Shown in pieces: positions 34,979 through 43,916 of a stretch of 64,000 nucleotides of DNA. Both the position numbers and the translations under genes were made by a program. A model generated the notes under the pieces. It ran no database searches. It was not told the DNA's origin and saw only the letters and a program-made list of their open reading frames with translations. Positions within the stretch are counted from its first letter, which is position 1. Every line of letters starts with the position of its first letter. Source of the DNA: Chitinivorax sp. PXF-14 (GTDB taxonomy: Bacteria > Pseudomonadota > Gammaproteobacteria > Burkholderiales > SCOH01); assembly GCF_040812015.1 (NCBI RefSeq), contig NZ_JBFNXJ010000010.1:62001-126000 (forward strand). Direction: 5' to 3'.

Positions 34979-35716
34979 TCAGGGCTTGGGCGAGGTGTAT
35001 TGGGCGACGATGCGGGCGAGCTGGCCGGACTTGCGCAGTTTTTCGAGCGCATCCTGCAGCTTGGTGGCGATTGCGGGGTCGGATTTGAGGTTCAGTGCGT
35101 AGTAATAGGCGCCCTGATCCGAGAGCGGCAGCAGCTTCACCGCGCGGTCGGGCGATGCGCCTGCCTTGTAGAGCTCCCAGGCCATGCCGACCTCGGTGTT
35201 GACCACGGCCTGCACCACGCCGCGCAGCAGCAGCAGGGTGATGGCGGCGTCCGAGCTGTCCTGCAGCATCGCATCGGCCTGGACATCCTTGCCGAGCAGG
35301 TCGCTGATCGAGGCCTCGCTGCGCACGACGCCGATGCGGTAGTGGTTCAGGTCCTCGTAGTGCTTGATGCCCAGATCGCTCTCGCGCAGGCCGAATACCC
35401 AGGTGGCGCGCGGCAGGATCGGGCCGATCCAGGTGAAGCTCTGCTCGCGCTCGGGCTTGCGCGCGGTGGTGTAGACCAGCGTGTTGGGCCGGTTCAGCGC
35501 CATGGCGTAAGCGCGTGCCCAGGGCACCAGCTCGAAACGGCAGTCGAGCGCGGCCTCGCTGCACATGGCGCGCAGCAGATCGGTCGAGATACCGCGCACC
35601 TTGCCCTGATCGAGGTAGTTGTAGGGTGGCCATTCCTCGGTGTAGGCGACCAGATCGGCGGCAGAGGCTGAGCCGATCCAGAGCAGGGAGGCAGCGAGGA
35701 GGGCGGACTTATTCAT
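34979..35716 (-). CDS. Orphan family-3 periplasmic substrate-binding protein
   Basis: Secreted protein of 245 residues (signal MNKSALLAASLLWIGSASA). It has the amino-acid-type binding fold: LVAYTEEWPPYNYLDQGKVRGISTDLLRAM, PWARAYAMALNRPNTLVYTTARKPERE, IGVVRSEASISDLL and LRKSGQLARIVAQY. No ABC permease or ATPase is adjacent, so its partner is unknown. The ATG at 35716 fits the signal peptide; a TTG at 35725 is the alternative. It diverges from the phytase gene. Confidence 0.85.
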   Translation of the reverse strand: MNKSALLAASLLWIGSASAADLVAYTEEWPPYNYLDQGKVRGISTDLLRAMCSEAALDCRFELVPWARAYAMALNRPNTLVYTTARKPEREQSFTWIGPILPRATWVFGLRESDLGIKHYEDLNHYRIGVVRSEASISDLLGKDVQADAMLQDSSDAAITLLLLRGVVQAVVNTEVGMAWELYKAGASPDRAVKLLPLSDQGAYYYALNLKSDPAIATKLQDALEKLRKSGQLARIVAQYTSPKP

Positions 35717-35759
35717 ATCCGTCAATTCGAATATATCAAACTAAATGTGATGATAAATC

Positions 35760-35773
35760 GTCCTAGCTAGGAC
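35760..35773. promoter_or_regulatory. Perfect 14-bp palindrome between divergent genes
   Basis: GTCCTAGCTAGGAC reads the same on both strands. It lies in the 201-base spacer between the family-3 binding protein and the phytase gene, 44 bases from the first and about 145 from the second. It is a candidate repressor or activator site; no regulator is encoded beside it. Confidence 0.5.
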
Positions 35774-35917
35774 TACAAGAACGCCGGCGCTGGCGTATCC
35801 GCCAATGGCTGGGTGACGTGGCTGGGAACGGCCATGGGCATGGCATTGATTCAAATCGACGTAACAATGTATTGGTATGGTGCGTCGTTCTTCTTTGTGT
35901 GCCTCGATCACCCCCCC

Positions 35918-37501
35918 ATGATGAAATTTCTGACCTGCTCCGCCGCGCTTGCTTGCACCGCGCTGCTGTCCGCCTGCAACAACGACACCGCAGGCGACAG
36001 CGCCACCCCCACCTATTACCAGACCAAGACCCCCTATGCGCCGCAGCAGGCCATGGGCAGCTACGAAGCTGCGCCGGCCGGCTTCACGCCGATCTACACC
36101 GAGATGATGGCGCGCCACGGCTCGCGCGGCCTGTCCAGCCTCAAGTACGACCTGGCGGTCTATAACATGTGGCAAAAGGCCTCGGCGGATGGCGCGCTGA
36201 CCGAGCTCGGCGCCAGGCTCGGGCCCGACGTGCTCAAGCTGATGAAGGCCAATTTCCTGCTCGGCTATGGTGTCGCGGGCATTGCCAAGCCCGGCTACGG
36301 CAACGAGACCCAGCTCGGCATCGACGAACACCGCCAGCTGGCCGTGCGCCTGCTGCAACGCCTGCCCACGCTGTTCAAGGCTGTCGGTGACAGTGCCGCA
36401 ACCACGCCACGGCAGATCGTCACTGTGACGTCGGGGGTCGATCGCGCGGTTGACAGCGGCGGTTTCTTCGTCGATTCGCTCAAGACGAGCCAGCCTAATC
36501 TCGCTGCGTTGATCACACTGTCGCCCGCCCCGGCGCCCTACTCCGCGGCCGTGCCGGTGGCCCAGCCAGCCGGCACCAACCGCTTCCTGCTGTATTTCCA
36601 CAAGCTGGTGCCGGCAACCGACCTCGTCACCGACACGGCCGACCCGTTCTACAAGACTTACCAGGACAGCCAGGCCTTCCAGGCCTATGGCAAGGATGCG
36701 GACCAGGCCGCCAAGCAAGCCGCGATTCTCGCTGACCCCACTGCCAAGGCGGCCGGCCGTGCGGTGCTCGAGCGCCTGTTCAGCAAGGCTTTCGTTGACA
36801 AGATCGACAGCGGCGCCTACAGCTTCGCCAATACCGGCGCCATGACCTTCGCCAGCGACGACGGCAAGTTCACCAGCACGCTGAACGGCGATGGCAAGAC
36901 CGCGATCAAGAGCCTGGCCGACGCCGGCTCGCTGATCTACGAGCTGTATTCGATTGCGCCGGCGCTGAAGCACGAGGCGCCTGTCGATTTCCTGCCCTAC
37001 CTGCCGGCGGAGCAGGCGCGCTATTTCGCCGCCGTCAACGATGCATCGGACTTCTACAGCAAGGGCCCGGGCATCAGCGAGAAGGGCGACGTTACCTACC
37101 GCATGGCGCAGATACTCGAAGACGATTTCTTCAACGAGGTCGATGCCATCGCGCAAGGTGACCTGCGCCACGCCGCCAAGCTGCGCTTCGCCCATGCCGA
37201 GATCGTCATCCCGTTCGCCTCGAAGATGGGGCTCAAGGGTGTGCAGCAGCAGGCGCCGCTGGCCAGCCTGTACAGCTACGACAACAACCCGTGGCGTGGC
37301 GAATACGTGTCACCGATGGCCGCCAATATGCAGTGGGATGTTTACCGCGATGCGCGCGGCACGCTGCTGGTGAAGATGCTCTACAACGAGAAGGAAACCG
37401 ACTTCAAGGCCGCCTGCGACGGCGCCAGATACGCGCCGGCCAGCCATTTCTACGACTATGGCAAGCTTAAGCAATGCTACGGCCACACGCCCAAGGCGTG
37501 A
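35918..37501 (+). CDS. Lipoprotein histidine acid phosphatase (MINPP-like phytase)
   Basis: Phosphatase of histidine-phosphatase clade 2, 527 residues. The N-terminus MMKFLTCSAALACTALLSAC is a lipoprotein signal with the lipobox LSAC. The catalytic RHG motif is MMARHGSRGL (about residue 65) and the proton-donor motif is FAHAEIVIPF, that is HAE as in multiple inositol polyphosphate phosphatases, not HD as in AppA phytases. It should release phosphate from inositol phosphates at the cell surface. The ATG pair at 35918/35921 lacks a ribosome site (CCCCCCC upstream), so the start is uncertain. Confidence 0.85.
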   Translation: MMKFLTCSAALACTALLSACNNDTAGDSATPTYYQTKTPYAPQQAMGSYEAAPAGFTPIYTEMMARHGSRGLSSLKYDLAVYNMWQKASADGALTELGARLGPDVLKLMKANFLLGYGVAGIAKPGYGNETQLGIDEHRQLAVRLLQRLPTLFKAVGDSAATTPRQIVTVTSGVDRAVDSGGFFVDSLKTSQPNLAALITLSPAPAPYSAAVPVAQPAGTNRFLLYFHKLVPATDLVTDTADPFYKTYQDSQAFQAYGKDADQAAKQAAILADPTAKAAGRAVLERLFSKAFVDKIDSGAYSFANTGAMTFASDDGKFTSTLNGDGKTAIKSLADAGSLIYELYSIAPALKHEAPVDFLPYLPAEQARYFAAVNDASDFYSKGPGISEKGDVTYRMAQILEDDFFNEVDAIAQGDLRHAAKLRFAHAEIVIPFASKMGLKGVQQQAPLASLYSYDNNPWRGEYVSPMAANMQWDVYRDARGTLLVKMLYNEKETDFKAACDGARYAPASHFYDYGKLKQCYGHTPKA

Positions 37502-37531
37502 TGCTTAAGGCGTAACAGGCTGCAGCAGGCA

Positions 37532-37565
37532 AAACACCAGCCACGACGGCTGGTGTTTGTTTTTC
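37532..37565 (+). terminator. Intrinsic terminator after the phytase gene
   Basis: AAACACCAGCC and GGCTGGTGTTT form an 11-bp stem around ACGAC, followed by TTGTTTTT-like sequence. It may also work for the convergent binding-protein gene, since the upstream side is A-rich. Confidence 0.92.
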
Positions 37566-37606
37566 CGTGACGACTGCCGTGTCGGCACAAGGTGTTGGCG
37601 GGCCCA

Positions 37607-38329
37607 TCAGGGTGAGTATTGATGCTGGATGCGGGCGATCTCGCCGCTGTCCTGCAGCTTGGTCACGGCAGCGCCGAGCGCGTTGATGGTCTCCGGTGTG
37701 GCCGTCTTGCGCGACAGGTGCAGCCAGAAATATTGCTTCTCCAGCGGGATCGGCGGCGCCAGCTCGGCCGGTGAATGGCCCAGCGCCAGGGCCGCGCCAC
37801 GGATGCCGTAGTCGGTGCTGAGCACCGCATCCACCCGGCCCGCCAGCAGCATCTTCAGGCTGTGCTCGTGGTTGTCGGTGGTATAGCGGATGATGTTTTT
37901 TCGCGCCGTCACACGCGCATCGATCGGGAAGCTCCTGACCACCGCCAGCACCGCGCCGTCGAGCGCCTGCAGCGATCGATAGGGGCGTTGGGCCAGGCTA
38001 TAGATGCCTGTCGGCATGCCGATCACCGGCGCTACCTGGATCGCAACCTGGCGGAGCTCGTCGTTGGTGAAGCGCAGGGTCATGTCCGCCGTGCCGGTCC
38101 TCAGGCTCAGCACGGTGCGCGCATAGGGCACGACCTGGTTGTCGTGCTCCAGGCCGGCGGTATCGGCAATCAGATTGCCGATCTCGTACATCATGCCGCC
38201 CTTGCCGCGCCTATCCTCGTAACCGAACGGCTCGCTCTTGATGGTCTCGATCCGCAACCTGCCCGCCTCCACGGCGGTTGAAGTGGCGAGCAACAGCGTC
38301 AGCAGCAGGGTCGAGAGGGTTCGCGTCAT
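37607..38329 (-). CDS. Orphan family-3 periplasmic substrate-binding protein
   Basis: Secreted protein of 240 residues (signal MTRTLSTLLLTLLLATSTAVEA). The pattern IETIKSEPFGYEDRRGKGGMMYEIGNLIADTAG, VVPYARTVLSLRTGTADMTLRF and LQDSGEIARIQHQYSP is that of family-3 binding proteins. The glycine-rich early region GYEDRRGKGGMMYE is typical of orphan members in this lineage. No transporter genes are near; ligand unknown. Confidence 0.83.
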   Translation of the reverse strand: MTRTLSTLLLTLLLATSTAVEAGRLRIETIKSEPFGYEDRRGKGGMMYEIGNLIADTAGLEHDNQVVPYARTVLSLRTGTADMTLRFTNDELRQVAIQVAPVIGMPTGIYSLAQRPYRSLQALDGAVLAVVRSFPIDARVTARKNIIRYTTDNHEHSLKMLLAGRVDAVLSTDYGIRGAALALGHSPAELAPPIPLEKQYFWLHLSRKTATPETINALGAAVTKLQDSGEIARIQHQYSP

Positions 38330-38587
38330 TCAATGGCAACGGAAGAAGGCTCGCCTTCCAGTGTAAACCATGGTACGAAGGCGACGAAGCCCAATGGATG
38401 AGGCGGCGAGGCCGACGCGGCTCCCGCCTTGCATGAAGAAGGTGGGCTGGGACGGCCCACCCGGAGTGCGATCAGGGTGCAGGGCCTGGCTGATCGGCAC
38501 CATCAGGTGCTGATACGGCGCCGCCGGTTCCACGAGGTAGCGGCCAGCGGCATCGGCCTGCTTCGGTACTGGCCGTGGAACGCCGGA
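38330..38587. other. Gene-free spacer upstream of the binding protein
   Basis: This 258-base stretch lies between two minus-strand genes. It must hold the promoter of the binding protein at 37607-38329. Short open frames cross it on both strands, but none has a ribosome site or recognisable domain. No terminator with a T tract was seen after the methyltransferase. Confidence 0.4.
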
Positions 38588-39376
38588 TCAGCCCGGCACC
38601 CGGCCCTTTACCGCGTGGGCGCGGGCGCTGTAGGTGATGCTGCCGTCACCCGCCGTCGGAAGGCTGGTGCGCAGCTGTGCCTTCAGCTTGTCGGTATCGG
38701 CCGGCGCCATGGCGGCCAGCGTGGCGCCGACACTCGGCCCGCCGAGCACGATGCGCCAGAAATCGTCAAAGCTGGCGTAGCTGCGCTCCACCTCGATCGC
38801 CGTCGTCTGCACCTCGGTCAGCCCGGCCGCCTGCCACAAGGTCTGCAGCACCTCGATGCGCGATGCCTCGGGGCTCGGCGGCGCCGGCACGCTGTAGCCG
38901 AGCCCGGTGATCGCCAGCCGCAGCGCGTTGTAAGGGAAGCCGCCGCCATGCATGTCCCAGGCATAGGCCGCCGCCGTGCCGCCGGGCGCCAGCACCCGCG
39001 CCATCTCCGCCACACCCCTGGCGGGCTCCGGCACAAAGAAGATCACCAGCGGCATCACCGCGACATCGAATGCGTCGTCGGCAAATGGCAGCGCCATCGC
39101 ATCACCCGTCTGCAATTGTGCCGCCGCCAGCGCCGGCCGCTGCCGCGCGAATACCAGCTGCTCGGCCGACGGATCGACCCCATGCACGACCGCCGGTGCA
39201 CACCGCGTCACCAGCATCTCGGTAAATGCACCGTTGCCGCAACCCACATCCAGCCAGCGCGCCTCGCTGGCCGGCGCCAGCCAGTCGATAAAACGCTCGC
39301 CAGCCAGCTGGCTCCATTTGCCCATGTAGTCTTCATAGGCCGCACCGTTGTCAAAGCGGATCTGGATGTCGCTCAT
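38588..39376 (-). CDS. Class I SAM-dependent methyltransferase
   Basis: Rossmann-fold methyltransferase of 262 residues. Motif I is ARWLDVGCGNGAFTEMLV near residue 40, followed by VHGVDPSAEQLVFAR (acidic ribose-binding residue), GDAMALPFADDAFDVAVMPLVIFFV and MARVLAPGGTAAAYAWDMHGGG, the pattern of UbiE/Methyltransf_11 enzymes acting on small molecules. The substrate is unknown. It is the second gene after the AHSA1 protein, 30 bases apart. Confidence 0.88.
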   Translation of the reverse strand: MSDIQIRFDNGAAYEDYMGKWSQLAGERFIDWLAPASEARWLDVGCGNGAFTEMLVTRCAPAVVHGVDPSAEQLVFARQRPALAAAQLQTGDAMALPFADDAFDVAVMPLVIFFVPEPARGVAEMARVLAPGGTAAAYAWDMHGGGFPYNALRLAITGLGYSVPAPPSPEASRIEVLQTLWQAAGLTEVQTTAIEVERSYASFDDFWRIVLGGPSVGATLAAMAPADTDKLKAQLRTSLPTAGDGSITYSARAHAVKGRVPG

Positions 39377-39406
39377 GCATAGTCTCCGGGGTGAGGTTGG
39401 GGGGAT

Positions 39407-39814
39407 TCATTGGCGTGCCGCCACGTAACGGCCGAAACTGTCGAGGATTGCCTGCCAGCCGGCGCGCTGCTGCTCGACGGGAAAGGTGTTTTCGCTGTCA
39501 AAGGTGACCGTCACCCGCACACCCTCCACGCCGTTGGCAAACTCAACTTGCGCCATGCGGTCGCCAAAACGGTATTCGATCAACTGCAACGGCTCGATAC
39601 GCGTATACGTGCCGGCAAAATCAAAACCCATACTGCCATCCTTCGCCTCCATCCGCGACGAAAACGCGCCGCCAACGCGCAAATCGACGCTGGCGCGGGT
39701 GGTGTGCCAATCTTCCGAGGCCGCATTCCAGAGCGTGATGTCGTCTGGTGTGGTATAGGCGCGCCAGGCTTGCTCGATCGGGGCGCGGACGGTGGTGCTG
39801 ACGGTGATTTTCAT
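39407..39814 (-). CDS. AHSA1/SRPBCC-domain protein
   Basis: Small START-like (SRPBCC) protein of 135 residues: MKITVSTTVRAPIEQAWRAYTTPDDITLWNAASEDWHTTRASVD, then GGAFSSRMEAKDGSMGFDFAGTYTRIEP and AGWQAILDSFGRYVA. Members of this AHSA1 group bind small hydrophobic ligands; many are general-stress proteins of unknown role. The ATG at 39814 follows GGAGAACTGCC. It leads a two-gene operon with the methyltransferase. Confidence 0.87.
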   Translation of the reverse strand: MKITVSTTVRAPIEQAWRAYTTPDDITLWNAASEDWHTTRASVDLRVGGAFSSRMEAKDGSMGFDFAGTYTRIEPLQLIEYRFGDRMAQVEFANGVEGVRVTVTFDSENTFPVEQQRAGWQAILDSFGRYVAARQ

Positions 39815-40040
39815 GGCAGTTCTCCGGTCGTCTTGTTTGCTGGAGAGTGTGGCATGAATCAGCAGGGGAGGGGGCAATGGATCGTACATCGATGGCAGCT
39901 TGCAGGGCACGCTGTACGGCCTTGATGCTTAGCCTGCAGCCCGCGTGGTAATTGGCTTACAGCGCTACCTATAGCAGGGGGGAAACGGCATCTACCTGGC
40001 TTACCATATCGCCGCGGAGCAGCCGAAGCGGCCGCCCCCC

Positions 40041-42782
40041 TCAGTGCGCCTCCTCCCAATTCCCCCCCACACCGGCTTCGGCCACCAGCGGCACCTTCAG
40101 CTCGGCGACGCCGGCCATCAGTTCGGGGAGCCGGGTTTTCACCCGGTCCATCTCGGCATCGGGCACTTCGAGTACCAGTTCGTCGTGTACCTGCATGATG
40201 ATGCGGGTGGCGAGGCGGTCGGTTTCGAGCCAGCCTTGCACGGCGATCATGGCGAGCTTGATCAGGTCGGCGGCGGTGCCTTGCATCGGGGCGTTGATGG
40301 CGGCGCGCTCGGCGCCCTGGCGGCGCATCGGCTGGGCGGCGTTGATCTCGGGCAGCCACAGGCGGCGGCCGAACACGGTTTCGACGTAGCCGTGCTGCTT
40401 GGCCATCTCGCGCGTGCGGTCCATATAGGCCTTGACGCCGGGGTAGCGGGCGAAATAGCGGTCGATGTACATCTGCGCGGCGCTGCGCTCGATTTCGAGC
40501 TGGGCGGCGAGGCCGAAGGCGGACATGCCGTAGATCAGGCCGAAGTTGATGGCCTTGGCGTAGCGGCGCTGCTCGCTGGTGACGGCGGCGGGCTCGAGGC
40601 CGAACACTTCGGCGGCGGTGGCGCGGTGGATGTCCTCGCCGCGCGCGAAGGCGGCCAGCAGGTTTTCGTCGCCCGACAGGTGGGCCATGATGCGCAGCTC
40701 GATCTGCGAATAGTCGGCCGAGATCAGCTTGTGGCCGGGGGCGGCGACGAAGGCCTCGCGGATGCGGCGGCCCTCGCCGGTGCGCACCGGGATGTTCTGC
40801 AGATTGGGGTCGTTGCTCGCCAGCCGGCCGGTGATCGCCACGGCCTGCGCGTAGTTGGTGTGCACGCGGCCGGTGGCGGGGTTGATCATCAGCGGCAGCT
40901 TGTCGGTGTAGGTGGACTTGAGCTTGGCCATGCCGCGGTATTCGAGGATGAGCTTGGGTAGCGGGTAGTCGTGCGCGAGCTTTTCGAGCACGTCCTCGTC
41001 GGTGCTCGGCGCGCCCTTGGGCGTCTTCTTGATCACCGGCAGCTGCAGCCGCTCGAACAGGATCTCGCCGATCTGCTTGGGCGAGCCGAGGTTGAACGGC
41101 TGGCCCGCGGCATCGTAGGTGCGCTGCTCGATCTCCAGCATGCGCTGGCCGAGCTCGTGGCTTTGCTGGTTGAGCCGGTGCGGGTCGATCAGCACGCCGT
41201 TGCGCTCGATCTTGAACAGCACCTCGCGCACCGGCATCTCGATCGCCTCGTAGATGTGGCGGATCTTGTCGTCGAGCTGCGGGTAGAGCGCCTGGTGCAG
41301 CTGCAGCGTGATGTCGGCATCCTCGGCGCTGTAGTCGGTGGCGCGCTGCACGTCGACGGCGTCGAAGCCGATCTGCTTCGCGCCCTTGCCGCATACGTCC
41401 TCGTAGCTGATCGTGGTGGCGCCGAGGTGGCGCAGCGCGAGGTCGTCCATATTGTGCGTCTTGTGGCTTTCGAGCACGTAGGATTGCAGCAGCGTGTCGT
41501 GCGCGACGCCGGCGAGGTGGATGCCGTGGTTGGCCAGCACGTGCTGATCGTACTTGAGGTTCTGGCCGAGCTTGGGCTTGGCCGGGTTCTCGAACCAGGG
41601 CTTGAGCGCGGCCAGCGTGGCATCGAGATCGAGCTGATCGGGCACGCCGGCATAGCGGTGCGCGAGCGGGATGTAGGCCGCCTCGTGCGGCGTGACAGCG
41701 AGGCTGATGCCGACGATGCGCGCCAGCATCGGGTCGAGGCTGGTGGTTTCGGTGTCGACGCAGGTGAGTGCCGCCGCGTCGATCTTCCTGAGCCAGGCGT
41801 CGAGCTGCGCCTCGGTGGTGATGCACTCATAGTGGCGCGCGGCCTGTGCGGCAAAATCGAAGCCGGCCTGGGCCCCGCTCTGGGCGGGGCTCGCAGCCGG
41901 GCTGGGGGCTGCGACTGGCGCGGCTTGCGGGGCTGCGCCGGCCTGCAGCTCCTTGAGCCAGGTCTTGAATTCGTAACGGGTGAACAGCGCGAGCAGCGTG
42001 TCGCGGTCCTGCGGCAGCCAGCCTAGCTCGCCCGGCGCCGGGATGTCGCCGACGTCGCACTTGATGGTGACGAGCTTCCGGCCCATCGGCAGCCAGTCGA
42101 GCTTGTTGCGCAGGTTCTGGCCGACCACACCGCCGATCTTGTCGGCATTGGCGACGATATTGTCGAGCGAGCCGTATTCGGTGAGCCATTTCACCGCCGT
42201 CTTGGGGCCGCACTTGTCGACGCCGGGCACGTTGTCCACGGTGTCGCCGATCAGCGTCAGGTAATCGACGATCTGCCCCGGCGCCACGCCGAACTTGCCC
42301 TTCACGCCATCGATGTCGAGCGTCTCGCTGGTCATGGTGTTGACCAGCGTCACGTGCTCGTTGACGAGCTGGGCCATGTCCTTGTCGCCAGTCGAGACAA
42401 TGGTCTTGATACCGTTGCGCCAGGCCTGCTCGGCCAGCGTGCCGATGACGTCGTCGGCCTCGACGCCGTCGACCATCAGCAGCGGAAAACCGAGCGCCCT
42501 GACCGCCGCGTGCACCGGCTCGATCTGGCTGCGCAGGTCGTCGGGCATCGGCGGGCGGTTGGCTTTGTAGTCGGGATACCAGTCGTCGCGGAAGGTCTTG
42601 CCTTTTGCGTCGAAAACGCAGGCGCTATAATCAGCCTGTACTTCCTTTTGCAGCTTGCGCAGCATATTGATCACGCCGTACAGGGCGTTTGTGGGCTCTC
42701 CAGCGGAATTCTTGAGATTCTGGATCGCGTGGAATGCGCGATACAGGTAGGACGAGCCATCTATCAGCAGTAGCGTTTTCAT
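40041..42782 (-). CDS. polA: DNA polymerase I
   Basis: Repair and Okazaki-fragment polymerase of 913 residues with three domains. The 5-prime nuclease (about 1-290) starts LLIDGSSYLYRAFHAIQNL. The proofreading exonuclease retains all motifs: CVDTETTSL, LGQNLKYDQHVL and YSAEDADITL. The polymerase has motif A SADYSQIELRIMAHLSGDE, motif B RRYAKAINFGLIYGMSAFG and motif C QVHDELVLEVP. I start at ATG 42782, where family homology begins. Only 15 bases separate it from the divergent LOG gene. Confidence 0.97.
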   Translation of the reverse strand: MKTLLLIDGSSYLYRAFHAIQNLKNSAGEPTNALYGVINMLRKLQKEVQADYSACVFDAKGKTFRDDWYPDYKANRPPMPDDLRSQIEPVHAAVRALGFPLLMVDGVEADDVIGTLAEQAWRNGIKTIVSTGDKDMAQLVNEHVTLVNTMTSETLDIDGVKGKFGVAPGQIVDYLTLIGDTVDNVPGVDKCGPKTAVKWLTEYGSLDNIVANADKIGGVVGQNLRNKLDWLPMGRKLVTIKCDVGDIPAPGELGWLPQDRDTLLALFTRYEFKTWLKELQAGAAPQAAPVAAPSPAASPAQSGAQAGFDFAAQAARHYECITTEAQLDAWLRKIDAAALTCVDTETTSLDPMLARIVGISLAVTPHEAAYIPLAHRYAGVPDQLDLDATLAALKPWFENPAKPKLGQNLKYDQHVLANHGIHLAGVAHDTLLQSYVLESHKTHNMDDLALRHLGATTISYEDVCGKGAKQIGFDAVDVQRATDYSAEDADITLQLHQALYPQLDDKIRHIYEAIEMPVREVLFKIERNGVLIDPHRLNQQSHELGQRMLEIEQRTYDAAGQPFNLGSPKQIGEILFERLQLPVIKKTPKGAPSTDEDVLEKLAHDYPLPKLILEYRGMAKLKSTYTDKLPLMINPATGRVHTNYAQAVAITGRLASNDPNLQNIPVRTGEGRRIREAFVAAPGHKLISADYSQIELRIMAHLSGDENLLAAFARGEDIHRATAAEVFGLEPAAVTSEQRRYAKAINFGLIYGMSAFGLAAQLEIERSAAQMYIDRYFARYPGVKAYMDRTREMAKQHGYVETVFGRRLWLPEINAAQPMRRQGAERAAINAPMQGTAADLIKLAMIAVQGWLETDRLATRIIMQVHDELVLEVPDAEMDRVKTRLPELMAGVAELKVPLVAEAGVGGNWEEAH

Positions 42783-42797
42783 AGAAAAAGAATATTT

Positions 42798-43526
42798 ATG
42801 AGCCTGAGTGAGAAGCTGCCCAAGATCCTGGACCCTGGCGTCCTGGCGCAGTCGTACCGTGCACGTGAATCGTGGCGGGTGTTTGAAATCATGGCGGAAT
42901 TCGTCGAGGCCACCGAGCGCCTGCAGGCCATCCAGCCTGCCGTGAGCCTGTTCGGCAGTGCCCGCACGCCGCGCGACCATCCGTATTATAAGCTGACAGA
43001 GGAAATCTCAAGGCTGTTGTCCGACTCGGGCTTCTCGGTCATCTCGGGCGGCGGCCCGGGCATCATGGAGGCGGCCAACAAGGGCGCCTACTATGGCAAG
43101 AGCCCGTCGGTCGGCCTCAACATCCAGCTGCCGCACGAACAGCACGGCAACCCGTATCAGGACGTGAGCCAGACCTTCCGCCATTTCTTCGCGCGCAAGG
43201 TGATGTTCGTCAAGAACGCGACCGCCTACGTCGTCATGCCCGGCGGCTTCGGCACGCTGGACGAGCTCAGCGAGGCGCTGACGCTGATCCAGACCGGCAA
43301 GTCGCGCAAGATGCCGATCATTCTGGTCGGCTCGAGCTTCTGGGCCGGCATGGTGGACTGGTTCCGCCAGACGCTGGTGAGCGAGGGCATGATCGGCGCC
43401 GACGATCTGGACCTGATCCAGGTGATCGACGAGCCGAAGGCCGTCGTCGACGCCATCTTCAAATTTTACGAGACACGCGGCTTCGAAATGTCGCCGACCG
43501 AGCGCGAGATGCAGTTCAGCCTGTAA
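42798..43526 (+). CDS. LOG-family (TIGR00730) nucleotide-processing protein
   Basis: Rossmann-like protein of 242 residues in the LOG / lysine-decarboxylase-like family. The signature PGGFGTLDELSEALTLIQTGK and VISGGGPGIMEAANKGAY are intact. Family members hydrolyse nucleoside 5-prime-monophosphates, releasing cytokinin-type bases in some organisms; PpnN-like roles are known in proteobacteria. Substrate here is not determined. The N-terminal 50 residues (SEKLPKILDPG...RESWRVFEIMAEF) are usual in betaproteobacterial members. Confidence 0.88.
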   Translation: MSLSEKLPKILDPGVLAQSYRARESWRVFEIMAEFVEATERLQAIQPAVSLFGSARTPRDHPYYKLTEEISRLLSDSGFSVISGGGPGIMEAANKGAYYGKSPSVGLNIQLPHEQHGNPYQDVSQTFRHFFARKVMFVKNATAYVVMPGGFGTLDELSEALTLIQTGKSRKMPIILVGSSFWAGMVDWFRQTLVSEGMIGADDLDLIQVIDEPKAVVDAIFKFYETRGFEMSPTEREMQFSL

Positions 43527-43559
43527 GGCTGACGCCGCGCTCCCAACCAGGATACCCAC

Positions 43560-43901
43560 ATGCTACGTACCATCGTTGCCGCCCTGCTTGCGGCGTTTGC
43601 CCTGACCGTCCGTGCGGAGACCCCGCCCAAGGCCCAGGTTCCCCCGCCTCCGCCGCTGCCCGACAAGAGCCAGGAGGAGGAGCAGAGCGGCTTTCAACCC
43701 GAGCCGCAGGTATCGATCATCCAGAAGGGTGACGAGACGATCACCGAGTACCGCCTCAACGGCAAGCTCTACATGGTCAAGGTACAGCCCAAGGTCGGCC
43801 CCGCCTATTTCCTGCTCGACGAGGCCGGCAACGGCCAGATGAAGCGGTTCGAAGGCGAGCCCAACCTGAAGCCGCCGATGTGGGTGTTGTTCAAGTTCTG
43901 A
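43560..43901 (+). CDS. DUF2782 periplasmic protein
   Basis: Protein of 113 residues with a signal peptide (MLRTIVAALLAAFALTVRA), a proline-rich linker (PPPPPLPDKS) and a compact domain, VSIIQKGDETITEYRLNGKLYMVKVQPKVGPAYFLLDEAG...PPMWVLFKF. This is the DUF2782 pattern, of unknown function, characteristically placed between polA and thrB in beta- and gammaproteobacteria, as here. Confidence 0.9.
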   Translation: MLRTIVAALLAAFALTVRAETPPKAQVPPPPPLPDKSQEEEQSGFQPEPQVSIIQKGDETITEYRLNGKLYMVKVQPKVGPAYFLLDEAGNGQMKRFEGEPNLKPPMWVLFKF

Positions 43902-43916
43902 TAGGCCAACCCCGAC

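Noticed and set aside
38330-38533. 67-codon frame upstream of a family-3 binding protein
   Set aside because: No ribosome site or family resemblance; it lies where the promoter should be.
42783-42980. N-terminal extension of DNA polymerase I to 979 residues
   Set aside because: The extra residues cover the divergent LOG gene and are unlike any PolA; homology starts at the ATG at 42782.
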